In this document: positions 11,788-22,300 of the stretch, in pieces | How positions within the stretch are numbered: the first letter of the stretch is position 1 | Layout: the number at the start of each line of letters is the position of its first letter | Assembly (NCBI RefSeq): GCF_004011695.2 | Contig: NC_082417.1 | Span: forward strand, 1,178,001 to 1,242,000 | Length of the DNA: 64,000 bases | Direction of reading: 5' to 3' | Source of the DNA: Ascochyta rabiei | Lineage: Eukaryota; Ascomycota; Dothideomycetes; Pleosporales; Didymellaceae | Translations under genes and position numbers: made by a program | Notes under the pieces: model-generated | Databases searched by the model: none | Seen by the model: only the letters and a program-made list of their open reading frames with translations | Told to the model about the DNA's origin: nothing

Positions 11788-11872
11788 TGGATTGGATTGG
11801 ATTGGATTAGATTAGATTAGATTGTAGCGTATTGTATTGTATTGTATCGTATCGTATCGTATCGTATCGTAT
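11788..11872 (+). repeat. pentamer tracts GATTG/GATTA and GTATT/GTATC
   Basis: Successive pentamer microsatellites, first GGATT/AGATT and then GTATT changing to GTATC. They sit in the probable promoter or leader of the SidJ-like gene. Confidence 0.85.
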
Positions 11873-11966
11873 CACGACGTCTCAAATTCCATCGTCTCAC
11901 ATCTCGTCTCTCGTCTCTCGTCACTTCTCAACACGCAACACGACACGGCGTCTCCCGGTTTGGGCA

Positions 11967-12156
11967 ATGGCGCATCCAGGCACCGCGCACGTGTACGCTG
12001 AGAAGCGGATTGCGTTTGAACACGCGGGGGCGCATTCGCACTCGGGTTCTGATGGACGAGACGGGAAGGGGGGAGAGGAGGAGAGGAAGAATACATTGGT
12101 CTGGATTGGTGGGTTGGGGGATGGGTTGATGACTGTGAGGTGTGTTTGTTTGTTTT

Positions 12157-12205
<49 letters not shown>

Positions 12206-13348
12206 TTCGCTTATTGGTATCGAGTGGGAGGGCGTGGTTGGAAATTCTGTCCAACCTCCCGATGCCACGACTTTACGCTCTACCGCAATTCAACTCCCCC
12301 ATGGCGAGCGAGCAGGTCCACGGCATCTAAATCACCGCATTCACCGCACCTGCTCCTAGCAAAACAACACTTTACTAACGCACCCCAGCTACCCCTCGGC
12401 CATCGCAAAGGCACTGGACGAGGAGTGGGCGATAGCAGAAATTCTCCTCTCGTCGTCGTACCGCGGGTGGGGGACGAGCTCGCTGCAGAAAGACGCGAAG
12501 GAGATCGCAGAGTGCGTTGGGTATTTTCGAGGGTTGAGGCCGCAGGGGCGCTTGGTGCTCATGGGGCACTCGACGGGGTGCCAGGATATCATGGAGTATT
12601 TGACTGGCGAGGGTGAGTCTCTCTCTTCTTGTCTCTTCCCCCCTTCCATTCGAATACAATACAAAAATTCTACATCTACTACCCACCCATCCCCATCCCC
12701 ATCCGACCCAACCCAGCTCCAGCGGCTCAGAAAACCGCGGATCAAAACACAACCACACCAGCCTCTCTAACCCGCGCCCCAGGGCACGCCACGCGGCCCC
12801 CGATCCACGGCGCAATCCTCCAAGGCAGCGTCTCAGACCGCGAAGCCTGTGCCTTCCTGCTCAGCACGCCCTCGGAGCAAGCCTCGTGCGCCGCGGTGCT
12901 GCAAGAAGCCCAACGCCTCATCGCCGCCGGCACGCCCGAGGAAATCGTGCCCCGCGAGCACAACATCGTGCAGCGCGAACTCGGCGCCGCCATGACTGCC
13001 TACCGCACGCACTCGCTGCTGGCGAGCGGCGGCGACGACGACTACTTCTCCACGGACCTCGAGGACGCGGCGCTGCGCGCTACGTTTGGCAGGATTCCTG
13101 CGTCTGTGCCCGTCTTGTTCTTGCTCGGTGCTGAGGATCCGTTTGTCAGTCCGAAGACGGATAAGAGGGCGTTGCTGGAGCGGTGGGCTGGGTTTGTTAG
13201 GGAGGGTGGGGGCGTCGTGGATCAGGTGCATGGTGGTGTTGTGGAGGGTGGGCACCACAATCTGGATGGGGATCCGGAGGAGGTTGTCGGGGATTTGGTG
13301 AGGAGGGTGGTTGGCTTTGTCGAGGGTTTGAAAGGGGAGCGGGTTTGA
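11967..13348 (+). CDS. SidJ-like siderophore esterase (DUF1749 alpha/beta hydrolase)
   Basis: Exon 1 is 11967-12139, exon 2 is 12389-12612 and exon 3 ends at 13348. Intron 1 is long (249 bp, branch site ACTAAC, acceptor CCCAG) and contains a TGTC microsatellite. Exon 3 may start at 12783 (320 residues) or 12717 (342 residues); both acceptors keep frame. Family landmarks are NTLVWIGGLGDGL, SSSYRGWGTSSLQKDAKE, the nucleophile elbow GHSTGCQD, RPPIHGAILQGSVSDRE, FLLGAEDPFVS and a C-terminal GGHHNLDGD supplying the likely His. Family members include SidJ, which hydrolyses fusarinine C to release iron inside the cell. Assignment to the family is firm; the exact substrate is inferred. It converges on the coiled-coil gene 258 bp away. 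Confidence 0.86.
12156..12206 (+). repeat. TGTC tetranucleotide microsatellite inside intron 1
   Basis: About 12 copies of TGTC follow a T-run. They lie within the first intron of the SidJ-like gene, between donor 12140 and acceptor 12388, and account in part for its unusual length. Confidence 0.93.
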
Positions 13349-13606
13349 CTAGACGAGCTGGTGATGTGGGTGGTGAGAGGTGTTGTGCCTGTGGTTATGA
13401 TTTGAAACTGGATGGAGAGAAAGGGGTGTGCGGTTGAGATGTTGATTGGACATGTCAACCCTACAGGTCGTCCATCGTGTTCGATAGCATGGCTTCCCTG
13501 TTGAGAGTCTTGCCGTGCATTCTTTCGTCTTACTTGGGTCCTGTTTCGAACATGTAAATCTCTGGAGTCATTTCGGTCACCCAATCACATAGCTTGTCAT
13601 GTCTAT

Positions 13607-15600
13607 CTATATCTCAAAGACTCCGCCCATGCCCACTCGAATATCGACGACATCAACCCTCCAACCCTTCCAGTCGTCCAGTCCTCTCTTCGTCTCCCTG
13701 ATGCGCTCAAGCCTCTTCCTCTGCTCCTCCTCCTGCGCCTGTCTGAATGCATCCTCGTCAATCTCAAACTCATCCAAACTCGGCAAGCTCGCCAAACTCT
13801 CCGTCCTCGGCTTCGCGCGGCTCGCAGCGTCACTGCGCCTGTGCGCTGGATGCTGAGATTGGCCTGTGAACGCAGAGATACCAGACTTGATCACGTCCTG
13901 GAAGGAAGAGTGACTTTGCCCGATAGGCCGTGTGGGTTGAGCGCCGGAGAGATCGACGTCGTCGAAACCGGAGTTGGAGTACGGCTGTAAGGGGTCGCTG
14001 TCGTCGATCGAGGGTTGCATGGCCGTACGACGGTCTCGCCATACACCGCGGCGCAGCTCGAAATTCTCTTCTTCTAGCTCGCGGACCTTGGCCATTAGAC
14101 GATCGCGCTCTTCGTCTTCGAGCTCTTGCACGCTGGAGTCCTCGATTGAGTCGAGGTTTGCTTTTCGGCGGCGCTGTTCGGCTTCGCGGAGGCGCGCATT
14201 TTCGTTGCTCAGGCCTGTTACGCGGGTTCGGAGTTCGGCAGCTTCGCGCTCGATCTTTGCGTGCTCCTGGAGTCGGGCTTGGTTGCGGGTGTCGTTGTCG
14301 CGGTGCAGTTGTGTGAGTGTTTCGATCTTCTTCTCCAGTAGTTCGGCTCGTGAGATCGAGTCTGAAGCCTTACGGTTTGCAGCACCAAGCTCAGCCTCAA
14401 CCTGTGCGATCCGTGTCTGCGCAGAATCCCGATCTGAGCCCTCCTTGACTGCCTGCTCGCTTGCCTTGTCCAGGTTTGCCTTCAAGTCCGAGAGCTCTGT
14501 TTTCGTTGAGCTGGCTTCCTGTTCGGCCTTGTGCAGGGCCGACTCAAGACTCGACACCTTCGACTGAAGCTCGTTGTTCTTGTTTGTTTGTTCGGTCAGC
14601 TGCGTGTTGACCTTGGAAATTTCGAGCTCCAGTGACTCGATGGTTGCCGACTTGGAGGCGATCTGGGCGTTCAAGTCGTCGATTGACTCTGTTTGGCTGG
14701 GCGAAGCGGCCGAGGCGCGGCGAGTGGACTTTTCGGTCTGCGTTCGGAGCTGCGACAGCTGTCGCGTGAGAGATTCGACCTCTGACATCTGGAAAGTACA
14801 TTAGTACCACAATCCTAGCATGTCCAGATACTGCAGTACGTACCAGCTTATCGGCTTCTTTGCTCTTCTCAAGCGCAATCGCAGCCTCTCCTTTGCCTTC
14901 TCTGAACTCTTCCAGTTCTTCTTCATCCTTCTCCCACTTGGCTTTGTACTCCTCGACTTCGCCTGTCAATCTGGTCTTCTCCATTTCAAGCTCCGCGATC
15001 TTCTGCACCTGCTCGCGGTATATCTCGCTTGAGACTCCCCCAGCTGGGACCAGGCCGGTGGGGGATGCTGGTCCGGCGCCCGAGCGGTAGAAAGACTCGG
15101 ATCTCTGGCGTGACTCGACGGCGACAGAAGATTTGCGGCCATGGGATGGCTTCGGTACAGGCAATTCGGAGGGCTCGTCGTCTTCGGTGGGTACTGGCGA
15201 CGTGGGCTCTGTGGGCTCGGGGGCAGCTTCATCGGCCTTTTCTTCAGCTGGCGCAGGCGCAGTTGAAGTCTCAGCTTCCGCTTCAGCTTCAGCTTCTGCA
15301 GGAGCTTCTTCAGGGGCTTCTGCCTCCTCTTTCTTGTCCTTCTTCTTTGCACCACCAGCCTTCTTGGCCTTTTGCTTCTTCAATTGCTCGTACTAGACTC
15401 CATAGTTAGGACTGTAGCTCAGACGACAAAGGAGCTTGCAATGCTATAGGTGTCACCAGGAATGTAACGGCGCTGGTGCTGGTTACGGTGGTGCCGTGCT
15501 GCATCCATTCATGTTTGCTTGACACATGGCGAGATTGAATACATACGCGCTTCTTGGCTGCGGCGACCTTCTCGGCCTTTTCTTTATCTTCATCTGCCAT
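13607..15600 (-). CDS. long coiled-coil protein (fungal 'M protein repeat' type)
   Basis: Three exons on the minus strand: 15547-15600, 14844-15392 and 13607-14788, all joined in phase 0, give about 594 residues. Introns run GTATGT...CTAG and GTACGT...CCAG. The first exon encodes 18 residues (MADEDKEKAEKVAAAKKR). A Lys/Ala-rich and then Glu/Ala/Pro-rich acidic stretch follows. Two long heptad segments come next, roughly residues 120-200 and 205-440, with LELEISKVNTQLTEQ and VRELEEENFELRRGVWRD. The C-terminus has a conserved-looking tail, FEIDEDAFRQAQEEEQRKR then DDWKGWRVDVVDIR. Similar proteins are annotated in other fungi as M protein repeat proteins. A Golgi-tether or cytoskeletal role is only a guess. 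It has no signal peptide or membrane segment. Confidence 0.85.
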
Positions 15601-17257
15601 GTTGTCGGTGGTGAGTGTAATGATGTGAAGTGTGGGGTTGCGTTGAGCGCGGGTGTGACGCGCCCTGAGCTCGGCGATGCCACCTTCCCGCAACTCGAGC
15701 TAGGAGCTCGATACGGACTAGGCCATCGTGGACCCTTGGAGTCGCGCTGCTGTTACTATGCAGAAACACTTGATATTGACTGAATGATGCCAATTTGCCA
15801 TCACCGGGTCAACGAATGAGTTGGTAAGGTCACTGAGATGCGCTCTTCAACACCAGATCATCTCAAGTTCAAGTCGTCATGGAAAAGAAGAATGAATCGC
15901 TCTTGAAACACGATCCATCCATCTACATCCACCACCAGCACTACTCTTAGCTCAAAACCCACACTCCCAGCATTCCACTAGCCCACCAATCTCGCTTCAC
16001 AATCTCAACCTAACCACGTACTACAGCACCACCGACACCGTTACACGACCCCTACCCCAAGAACTGTACCGCCCGCAGCGCTGAAACACGACTCAAAATG
16101 AAGGATCGTCATTCGCGCGTGCAACGGCTGTCGACACCTACACTTCCAGGCACATGTCGCAATCTGACAGGCCGGGTCGATCAAGTCCCTGCGCGCCCTG
16201 CCCGTTGCTTGCCTAACCCGCCTAATCTACCAGCCTGCCTGCCTGCCTGCCTGCCTGCCCTGCTATCCATCCTGTGAAAACATGTACATGATATACCGGT
16301 ACACCATGTACACAATCGCGTGTGCACAACTTGAAACACTTACGTAGCAGGCAGAGGCACAACGACTGACTCGCTTCGTCCTACATCGGTGCTTATCTAG
16401 GCTCTGTTGGTGCTTGTGTCTCGTTTCTGTCGGCGCGGAGGGTGTCGAGGACGATCCTGCGTAATCTCCGCGAACTATTGGAACCGTGGCTGTGCATGAC
16501 GACGAGGGGCGATCGAGCGAGCTTGTGGGGTCGATACGAGAGGGTGATGGATAAGCGCTGGGAGCCGATTGGGGGTTGTGCCGAGTTGGGTGGTGAAAAC
16601 TATACGGGAATATGAAGTTAGTAGCATGTTTCAATATCGGTGGTCTGATGGGAATGTGTTTGAGGTGTATATGTGTTCGTTGCATTTCGATTGCTCTCGC
16701 TAGCTGTTTATGTCACAAGTAGCCCTCCAATGGCCTCCAGCTTTCAGCCCCAGCAGATATCAACGCCGCCCTAGATGAAGTATTTGAATCGAAAAGATCT
16801 GTCATATCGCGCCGTCGCGCCAAGCATGTCTTGGTGAGGAAGGCAGCAAGCATACCCAATCGTGCCTTGAATGTGATGAATGAAAGACAAAGAAGATGTT
16901 GCCTCCAAAGAGACCACCGTCGTGAAGGACCGGTCAAAGTACCGCAGATCAAGACTCGACTCGTAGATACCCGTCTTTGCAGTGCCCGCAAACAATGATT
17001 GTGTGAAAAAGGAAAATGCTGATCAACGAGAGTAAGAAAGTCCGGTTCTCGTCCAATGTAGCAAAGAAAGCATGCGCCATTAAAAGTTCGTAGCCTCGCT
17101 GATAACTCCGTGTCATGCGAGAAGGTGTTGATGTATATATGCTCGGGAATCGATGCGGACCATTATGTCATGCCGTCAACTGGATTTGTAATCCGTTGAA
17201 TTAGAGTACGTGATAATATGCAAGAAGTGGCAGGTGTCGGTGATGGCAGTAACAGAT
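15601..17257. other. intergenic region without a supported gene
   Basis: This includes the promoter side of the coiled-coil gene and the downstream side of the serine/proline-rich gene. Short minus-strand frames at 16263-16685 and 16771-16995 match nothing known and overlap each other or read from simple sequence. A short CCTG repeat occurs near 16232-16260. Confidence 0.5.
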
Positions 17258-19948
17258 TTATTGAGCGTGCGAAGAGGAGGAAGCTGAGTCTCTCGATGAC
17301 TTCCAGAATTTCAGCTTGCTCAAGCGTCTAGTCTTCTTTTTGGGATCTTTGGCGACGGGTTCAAGGTAGGCAGACTGAGGGCGCTGTTCAATCGAGAGCT
17401 TACTCCTCTCGCTGCCATATGACCCATTGATCAAACGGGAGAGACTTGCGATGCTAGATCGCTTGCGACGGCGGGATTCAACCTCACTGGAAGCTGAGCA
17501 GAGCGACGCGGAGCGATCGCCAAGCCTGCGGGGAGCGGGAAGAGGGAAGGTGCCCTGCAGGTTGCTGGTCATTGTCGATCTCGAAGAAGTCAATGATGGC
17601 ACATCGTCCGATGAGATGCGCATCTCAGGTCCAGGCTCTCCGAAACGTGGTGAAGGCATTGCTGGGTAGTCGGTCACGGATGAAGCCGCAGTGCCTACGC
17701 GAGGAGTGTCGAAAGAAACCTGACTGGATCGGTAATCCGGTGAACCAAAGGACGAGGTGACAGTATTGGGTGTCATGAGACTTTGCTGCGCGAGCGGAGT
17801 TGGGACAGCCATAGTTGAGTGGTGATCCTTGAGCTCATCTAGCGTCGACCGTGGTGTAACTGTAGAGTCGGAAGAATGCGTGAGCGAAGAAGTACGAGGT
17901 TCTTCGTAGTCTTCGACAACCTCGACCTGAGAACAGCTTGCGCTGGGAATGAACGGAGGTAGAGCATGTGGAGAAAGAGGCTCTTCCGGGATAGGGGAGT
18001 GTCTGGGCTCAGCACGCTTCAAGCCAAGACCATCGTTGAAATTCCAGTTGATTGCCGGTCCGTCTTGTCTGCTATCCGTTTCGACAACCTCGATCTTTGG
18101 CTCGTCAGCCTGCTCAGGCGCTTCGGCGATGGATGCGGGGTTTGATCCCAACTTCGACTCTGGCTTCTCCTCTTCAGGCTCTTCCTCTTCAAATACGTCG
18201 GCCATTGGCGAGGTGCTGGTGGCAACGGAAGGTCTGAACTCGAAGGGGACCAATTCAGGGGCACTTTCGGTCCTGCGGTGATTCGGAGTAAAGCCGCTCG
18301 CACTGTGCATGGCCCTCCGATGAGCCGAAAACCCTCGCTGCTGGTTCTTCGAGTTCGCGCCGTTAGGGGTATTGAACGGGCCGAGTGCTGCATCCATGTC
18401 AATAATGGGGCTCATGACATCCGAGTCTACCCGTTTCAGCTGTCGAGGTTGCCACGACGCAAAGTCAGTGTTGGTTTTGGGTCCTGGCGCTGTGTCCACC
18501 GTTGGCGAGACAATGGTGACTGAGGTGTCGTCGTCAAAGTTTGGGCTGAAATCGAAATCTAGCTCTTCTGAAGAGTCCGTGTCTTCGTCTTCGACCACTG
18601 CGTTGGGCTGTTCCAGTGTAGGTGCGCTTCGCTTCAACTTCTTGCTGTGTTTCCCCTTCCTTGGTATGATGGAGTTTGCCCAGGACTTGACTTTCCGCGG
18701 CCTATGGCTGGACTTTTTCGATTTTGACTTTGTATCTTCAGCGGGTTCAGCGTCCATGGGTGATCCCAGGGGAGATGAGTTGAAGGTTGTTGTGAGGGCA
18801 GGGTCGGAGATACTGGTCGGCAGCCTGCGGTGCGTGGACTTGTCGCCGTTTCTGGACTCCAAGCGAAAGAAGCCTCGCTTCTTTGTCGGCATGTCAGGCG
18901 AGGTAGGGCTCGATCCAGCGGAGTGGGAACGTAAGGAGGAGGAAACGGCAGACATGGGTCGTTTGCGGTCAGGCACGTCGTCGATCAAAGGATTGCTCAG
19001 GATCTTGTCCAAGATAGCACCGGCTGTGCCAGGTCGGCTCTCATCCTCTACTGTGCTCAATGTTGGTGTACCCGAGCGTGTAAACGGTGGGCTCACGGTG
19101 CTCCCGCCAACAATGGACGACAGACTGTTTGCAGTCGAGTGTCCACGGAGTGTCGATGCTTCCGTTTCCGAGGAGATTGTGGAGAGAGGTCGGATGTATT
19201 CTACTCTGTCGGAGAAGCCAACACGAGCCCTGGAGGGAGGGCGTGGTGTCGACTCGTCGTCGGAGCTGCTGTTTCGCAGACAGGGCTGTGACATGGACTT
19301 GTTCATCGAATGGCCGAACTTGAACTCGTTGAGGTCGTCGGCAGGGGTGCTGGGTGCGCTGCCTGTACGAGTTGGTGCCGGAGGGCTCATAATGGCCGAC
19401 AGGTCGTGCGACGAGATGGCGGTGGAGCGGCGATGGGCGTGACCACGGCGGCCAGTGGGCGGGCCTGGCTGTAGTGTCGTTGTGGGTGGTGAGAGAGAAC
19501 CATCCTTTGTGGGGCTGCTGCTCAGCAACGTGGCGCCCGTGCGAGCAGAGCCTCCAATGAGCTCACTCCCACCTCGTCGGTGGCCGTGGACAGGCTTCGC
19601 AGGCGTCGTCGGCGGGAGGAGCGGCGATGTCTGGGGAGACGTCTCTGCGGGCGGTGGTGCATTGCCTGCGGGGTTGAAGGAGAAGGCAGGCAGGGCGTTG
19701 ACCGACTTCTGCCTGGCATGCGGCATGGAGCCGCGGCGGGCGGCTGGATACTGCATTGACTTTGGGCGAGGCTTGGTCGGCGAGGCGTCGTCTTTTTCTG
19801 GTGCTCGCATGGGGAAGGAGAAGTCTGGATTGGGGACCATCTCGACCATGGCGGCGTTGGACTGCTGGCGACGTTGGTAGAGCGGGGAGCCTACAGCGGC
19901 CGACTGCGAGTGTGTGGGCTGATGGCGTGGCAGAGCAATCTGAGCCAT
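17258..19948 (-). CDS. large Ser/Pro-rich fungal protein ('cell wall proline rich' annotation type)
   Basis: A single uninterrupted frame of 896 residues starts at the ATG at 19948. It is rich in Ser, Pro, Thr and charged residues and looks mostly disordered. It contains repeated phospho-site-like motifs (RRGS, HRRS, SPTK, SRPGT), a polar stretch VGFSDRVEYIRPLSTISSE, a basic SHRPRKVKSWANSIIPRK block near the middle, and a basic C-terminus (KKKTRRLSKLKFWKSS). No signal peptide or transmembrane helix is visible, so the cell-wall label used for similar fungal proteins is doubtful. A cortical or signalling scaffold fits the sequence better, as inference. Confidence 0.82.
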   Translation of the reverse strand: MAQIALPRHQPTHSQSAAVGSPLYQRRQQSNAAMVEMVPNPDFSFPMRAPEKDDASPTKPRPKSMQYPAARRGSMPHARQKSVNALPAFSFNPAGNAPPPAETSPQTSPLLPPTTPAKPVHGHRRGGSELIGGSARTGATLLSSSPTKDGSLSPPTTTLQPGPPTGRRGHAHRRSTAISSHDLSAIMSPPAPTRTGSAPSTPADDLNEFKFGHSMNKSMSQPCLRNSSSDDESTPRPPSRARVGFSDRVEYIRPLSTISSETEASTLRGHSTANSLSSIVGGSTVSPPFTRSGTPTLSTVEDESRPGTAGAILDKILSNPLIDDVPDRKRPMSAVSSSLRSHSAGSSPTSPDMPTKKRGFFRLESRNGDKSTHRRLPTSISDPALTTTFNSSPLGSPMDAEPAEDTKSKSKKSSHRPRKVKSWANSIIPRKGKHSKKLKRSAPTLEQPNAVVEDEDTDSSEELDFDFSPNFDDDTSVTIVSPTVDTAPGPKTNTDFASWQPRQLKRVDSDVMSPIIDMDAALGPFNTPNGANSKNQQRGFSAHRRAMHSASGFTPNHRRTESAPELVPFEFRPSVATSTSPMADVFEEEEPEEEKPESKLGSNPASIAEAPEQADEPKIEVVETDSRQDGPAINWNFNDGLGLKRAEPRHSPIPEEPLSPHALPPFIPSASCSQVEVVEDYEEPRTSSLTHSSDSTVTPRSTLDELKDHHSTMAVPTPLAQQSLMTPNTVTSSFGSPDYRSSQVSFDTPRVGTAASSVTDYPAMPSPRFGEPGPEMRISSDDVPSLTSSRSTMTSNLQGTFPLPAPRRLGDRSASLCSASSEVESRRRKRSSIASLSRLINGSYGSERSKLSIEQRPQSAYLEPVAKDPKKKTRRLSKLKFWKSSRDSASSSSHAQ

Positions 19949-20137
19949 GGCGAGGGGGACAGTGTGAAGTTAGGGTAGGACGGCGGCAGCGAGGCGAAGC
20001 AAGCGCGCGCTGTCGCGGTACAGCACACAGTACGACTAGCGGGAGACGGAGGGCAGCAGGCGGATGGCAGGGCCGAGCAATCGTGGAGCATGCAGCATGT
20101 GCAGAGGGGGAGGGCAGCAGTCGTATGCGGTGGGTGT

Positions 20138-20235
20138 TGGTGTTGGTGTTGGCGGTGGTGGTGGTGACAGTGGTGGTGACAGTGGTGGTGGTGGTGGTGG
20201 TGGTGGTGACAGTGGCGGTGGTGGTGGTGGTGCAG
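20138..20235 (+). repeat. GGT-rich trinucleotide tract
   Basis: GGTGTT and GGTGGT units interspersed with GACAGT, about 100 bp. It lies upstream of the minus-strand serine/proline-rich gene, probably in its promoter or leader. Confidence 0.9.
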
Positions 20236-20692
20236 CAGCGGCGTGGAGGGTGAAGCCAGTACACCCCGAATTAAAGAATAAAGGACTAGGAAAAGAGCGG
20301 ACAGATACCGCACGCCGCCTCAGATGTGGTGAGTGCGACAATGGGCTCCAGGGTGTTGGGGAGGGGGGGGGGGTTGAGGCCGTGGAGGGGAGACGGGTCT
20401 GGTGGATTGGAAGCGTGGGTGGCAGCGAACCTGGGCGGCGCGGCCGACGCTTTTGTCGCTGGCAAGCGGACGCTGGACGGGACATGCACGGCGCACGGGT
20501 GCCAATCTGAGGTGTCAAGCCCACCAGGGCCCACTCGCACTCGCGCGCAGCGTGTTCTGGTAGGGGTACCGTGGCCTGTACCCCTGCACCCCTGCACCAC
20601 CGCTGGATGGCTGCGAGTGTGTTGATTGCGCCCTCAGCACGCCACTCCTGCATTTGACGCACCCAGTCGACGGCCGCCTCTGTCGTCTCTGC

Positions 20693-20930
20693 CGTGTGCT
20701 GTGGACTGTGGGCTGTGGACTGTGGGCTGTGGACTGTGGGCTGTGGGCTGTGGGCTGTGGACTGTGGACTGTAGACTGTAGACTGTAGACTGTGGACTGT
20801 AGCCTGTGGACTGTAGACTGTGGACTGTAGACTGTGGACTGTAGACTGTGGACTGTAGACTGTGGACTGTGGACTGTAGACTGTGGACTGTAGCCTGTAG
20901 ACTGTGGACTGTAGACTGTGGACTGTGTAC
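20693..20930 (+). repeat. GGACTGT / AGACTGT minisatellite
   Basis: About 240 bp of 7-bp units, GGACTGT, GGGCTGT, AGACTGT and AGCCTGT, in changing order. The variants differ mainly by G/A and C/T transitions. Open frames on both strands in this stretch are repeat artefacts (for example runs of QSTVYSP). Confidence 0.93.
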
Positions 20931-21496
20931 CTGCTGGCCATGCAGGAACGCCCCGTAGCGCAGCAGCAATGTGCGCACTGCGGAATTTCGGACCCGGCTG
21001 TGCCTGATCTCCATCAGAAATCACGAGGACTACCAGCTGGCCCGCCAACCTGCCTCTCCACACAACCATCATGTCGACAATGACGAACCATGGCCGTGGA
21101 CAGGCCAGCTGCAGGTTTCTTGTCTTGGACTGCAATCGACTGCAATCGACAGTCATAAAGTCAAGCGCTCCTGCGGTGCCCCTCATCGCCGTTTGTCGAG
21201 TGCCTGCTGGAGCGCGGTCGAGGTCGAGCACCTGCAGCTCGTCGCTGCGTCTGCATGAGGACTACCCACCAAAGCGTACTCGTGTGCAAACGGCCTGCAA
21301 AAGACGTGCAGACATGCAGCGTCTGCTCGAGTCAGTACTTAGCCCTCTCACACCGCGAACGCGCACCCTCACTCGCTGAAGCTACCTGCGCGCGATATGC
21401 ACCATCTCTCTGAGATCGTCTTGGCATCCTGCCGCAACCCGGCGAACCTCTGCTTCCTCCCCTGTACACGCGCACACGGCGGCAAGCCATGCTATC

Positions 21497-21578
21497 CTAA
21501 TCCTGATCCTCATCCTCATCCTCATCCTCATCTTCATCCTCATCTTCATCCTCATCTTCATCCTCATTCTCACCACCA
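21497..21578 (+). repeat. CATCCT hexamer tract
   Basis: About 13 units of CATCCT with CATCTT and CATTCT variants, pure pyrimidine apart from the A. No gene is associated with it. Confidence 0.9.
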
Positions 21579-22117
21579 GGCGCCGCTGCCGAATTGCATG
21601 ACCTTCACACGCACTCTCCACGCAACACACGGCTCGAGTGCTCGAGTCCAACCCTCTCCACATGAGGATGCGCAACCGCATGTTTCACGCGTCCCATTCG
21701 AGGTGGGTCCAGCAAGCCCCCGGTTGCCAAGTTGGTATTGGATATGCCGCAGTTGGCGACCAATCGAACTAGAGGCGTCCAGCTTACCCCTGCATGGCTA
21801 GCAGCCTCTTCCCAGAGAAGAGGCGCTATCAACGAGCCTTACCTTGTTGGTAAGCGAGAACGAGGAGCTCGGCCTCGCCACCATAAATAGTCATGCGAGA
21901 CAAAATGCGGAGAAGCGGGAGAGACGAAGCGGCCGTACTGCATGCCTGCGTCTGCCCAGCCAAGGCCGGCCTCTGCATCGACACGGCATGCGCTTCACAA
22001 TCGAGGTGCCTTGTTTTGGGCAATCACAGCGAGCTCCATTGATATGCATCAGGCAGCTAACCGTTGTATCTTCAGACGGTCCTGACGCCTGCGTTTCTAG
22101 CGAGTGTATAATGCCTT

Positions 22118-22300
22118 TTTGCAATACCTTTTGCGATGCTTTCTGCAATCTTTTCTGCAATCTTTTCTGCAATCTTTTCTGCAATCTTTTCTGCAATCTT
22201 TTCTGCAATCTTTTCTGCAATGCCCTCTGCAATGTTTCTGCAACGCCCTCTGCAATGTTTCTGCAATGCCCTCTGCAACGCCCTCTGCAATGCAGCCTGC
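22118..22300 (+). repeat. 12-bp tandem repeat TTTTCTGCAATC
   Basis: At least six near-perfect 12-bp units lie between about 22138 and 22220, flanked by degenerate CTCTGCAATG and CTCTGCAACG units. The 12-bp length gives an apparent Ala-Glu-Lys-Ile repeat on the minus strand. I regard that as a by-product, because no start context, domain or neighbouring exon supports a gene. Confidence 0.92.

Larger units (their letters stand above)
10296..11966. other. repeat-filled intergenic region
   Basis: No gene is seen. It contains a run of about 29 T residues near 10345-10373, the long tandem array described separately, a 10-bp TTCTTTCTGG minisatellite, and GATTG/GATTA and GTATT/GTATC pentamers up to about 11872. 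The final stretch is probably the leader of the SidJ-like gene. Confidence 0.7.

Noticed and set aside
16771..16995. 74-residue minus-strand frame beginning MFAGTAKTGIY
   Set aside because: Its composition is acceptable, but an overlapping frame competes, and no homolog, splice site or neighbouring exon supports it.
20036..21231. Minus-strand frames with QSTVYSP-like repeats
   Set aside because: The frames simply read the GGACTGT minisatellite; three phases are open at once and no flanking exon is convincing.
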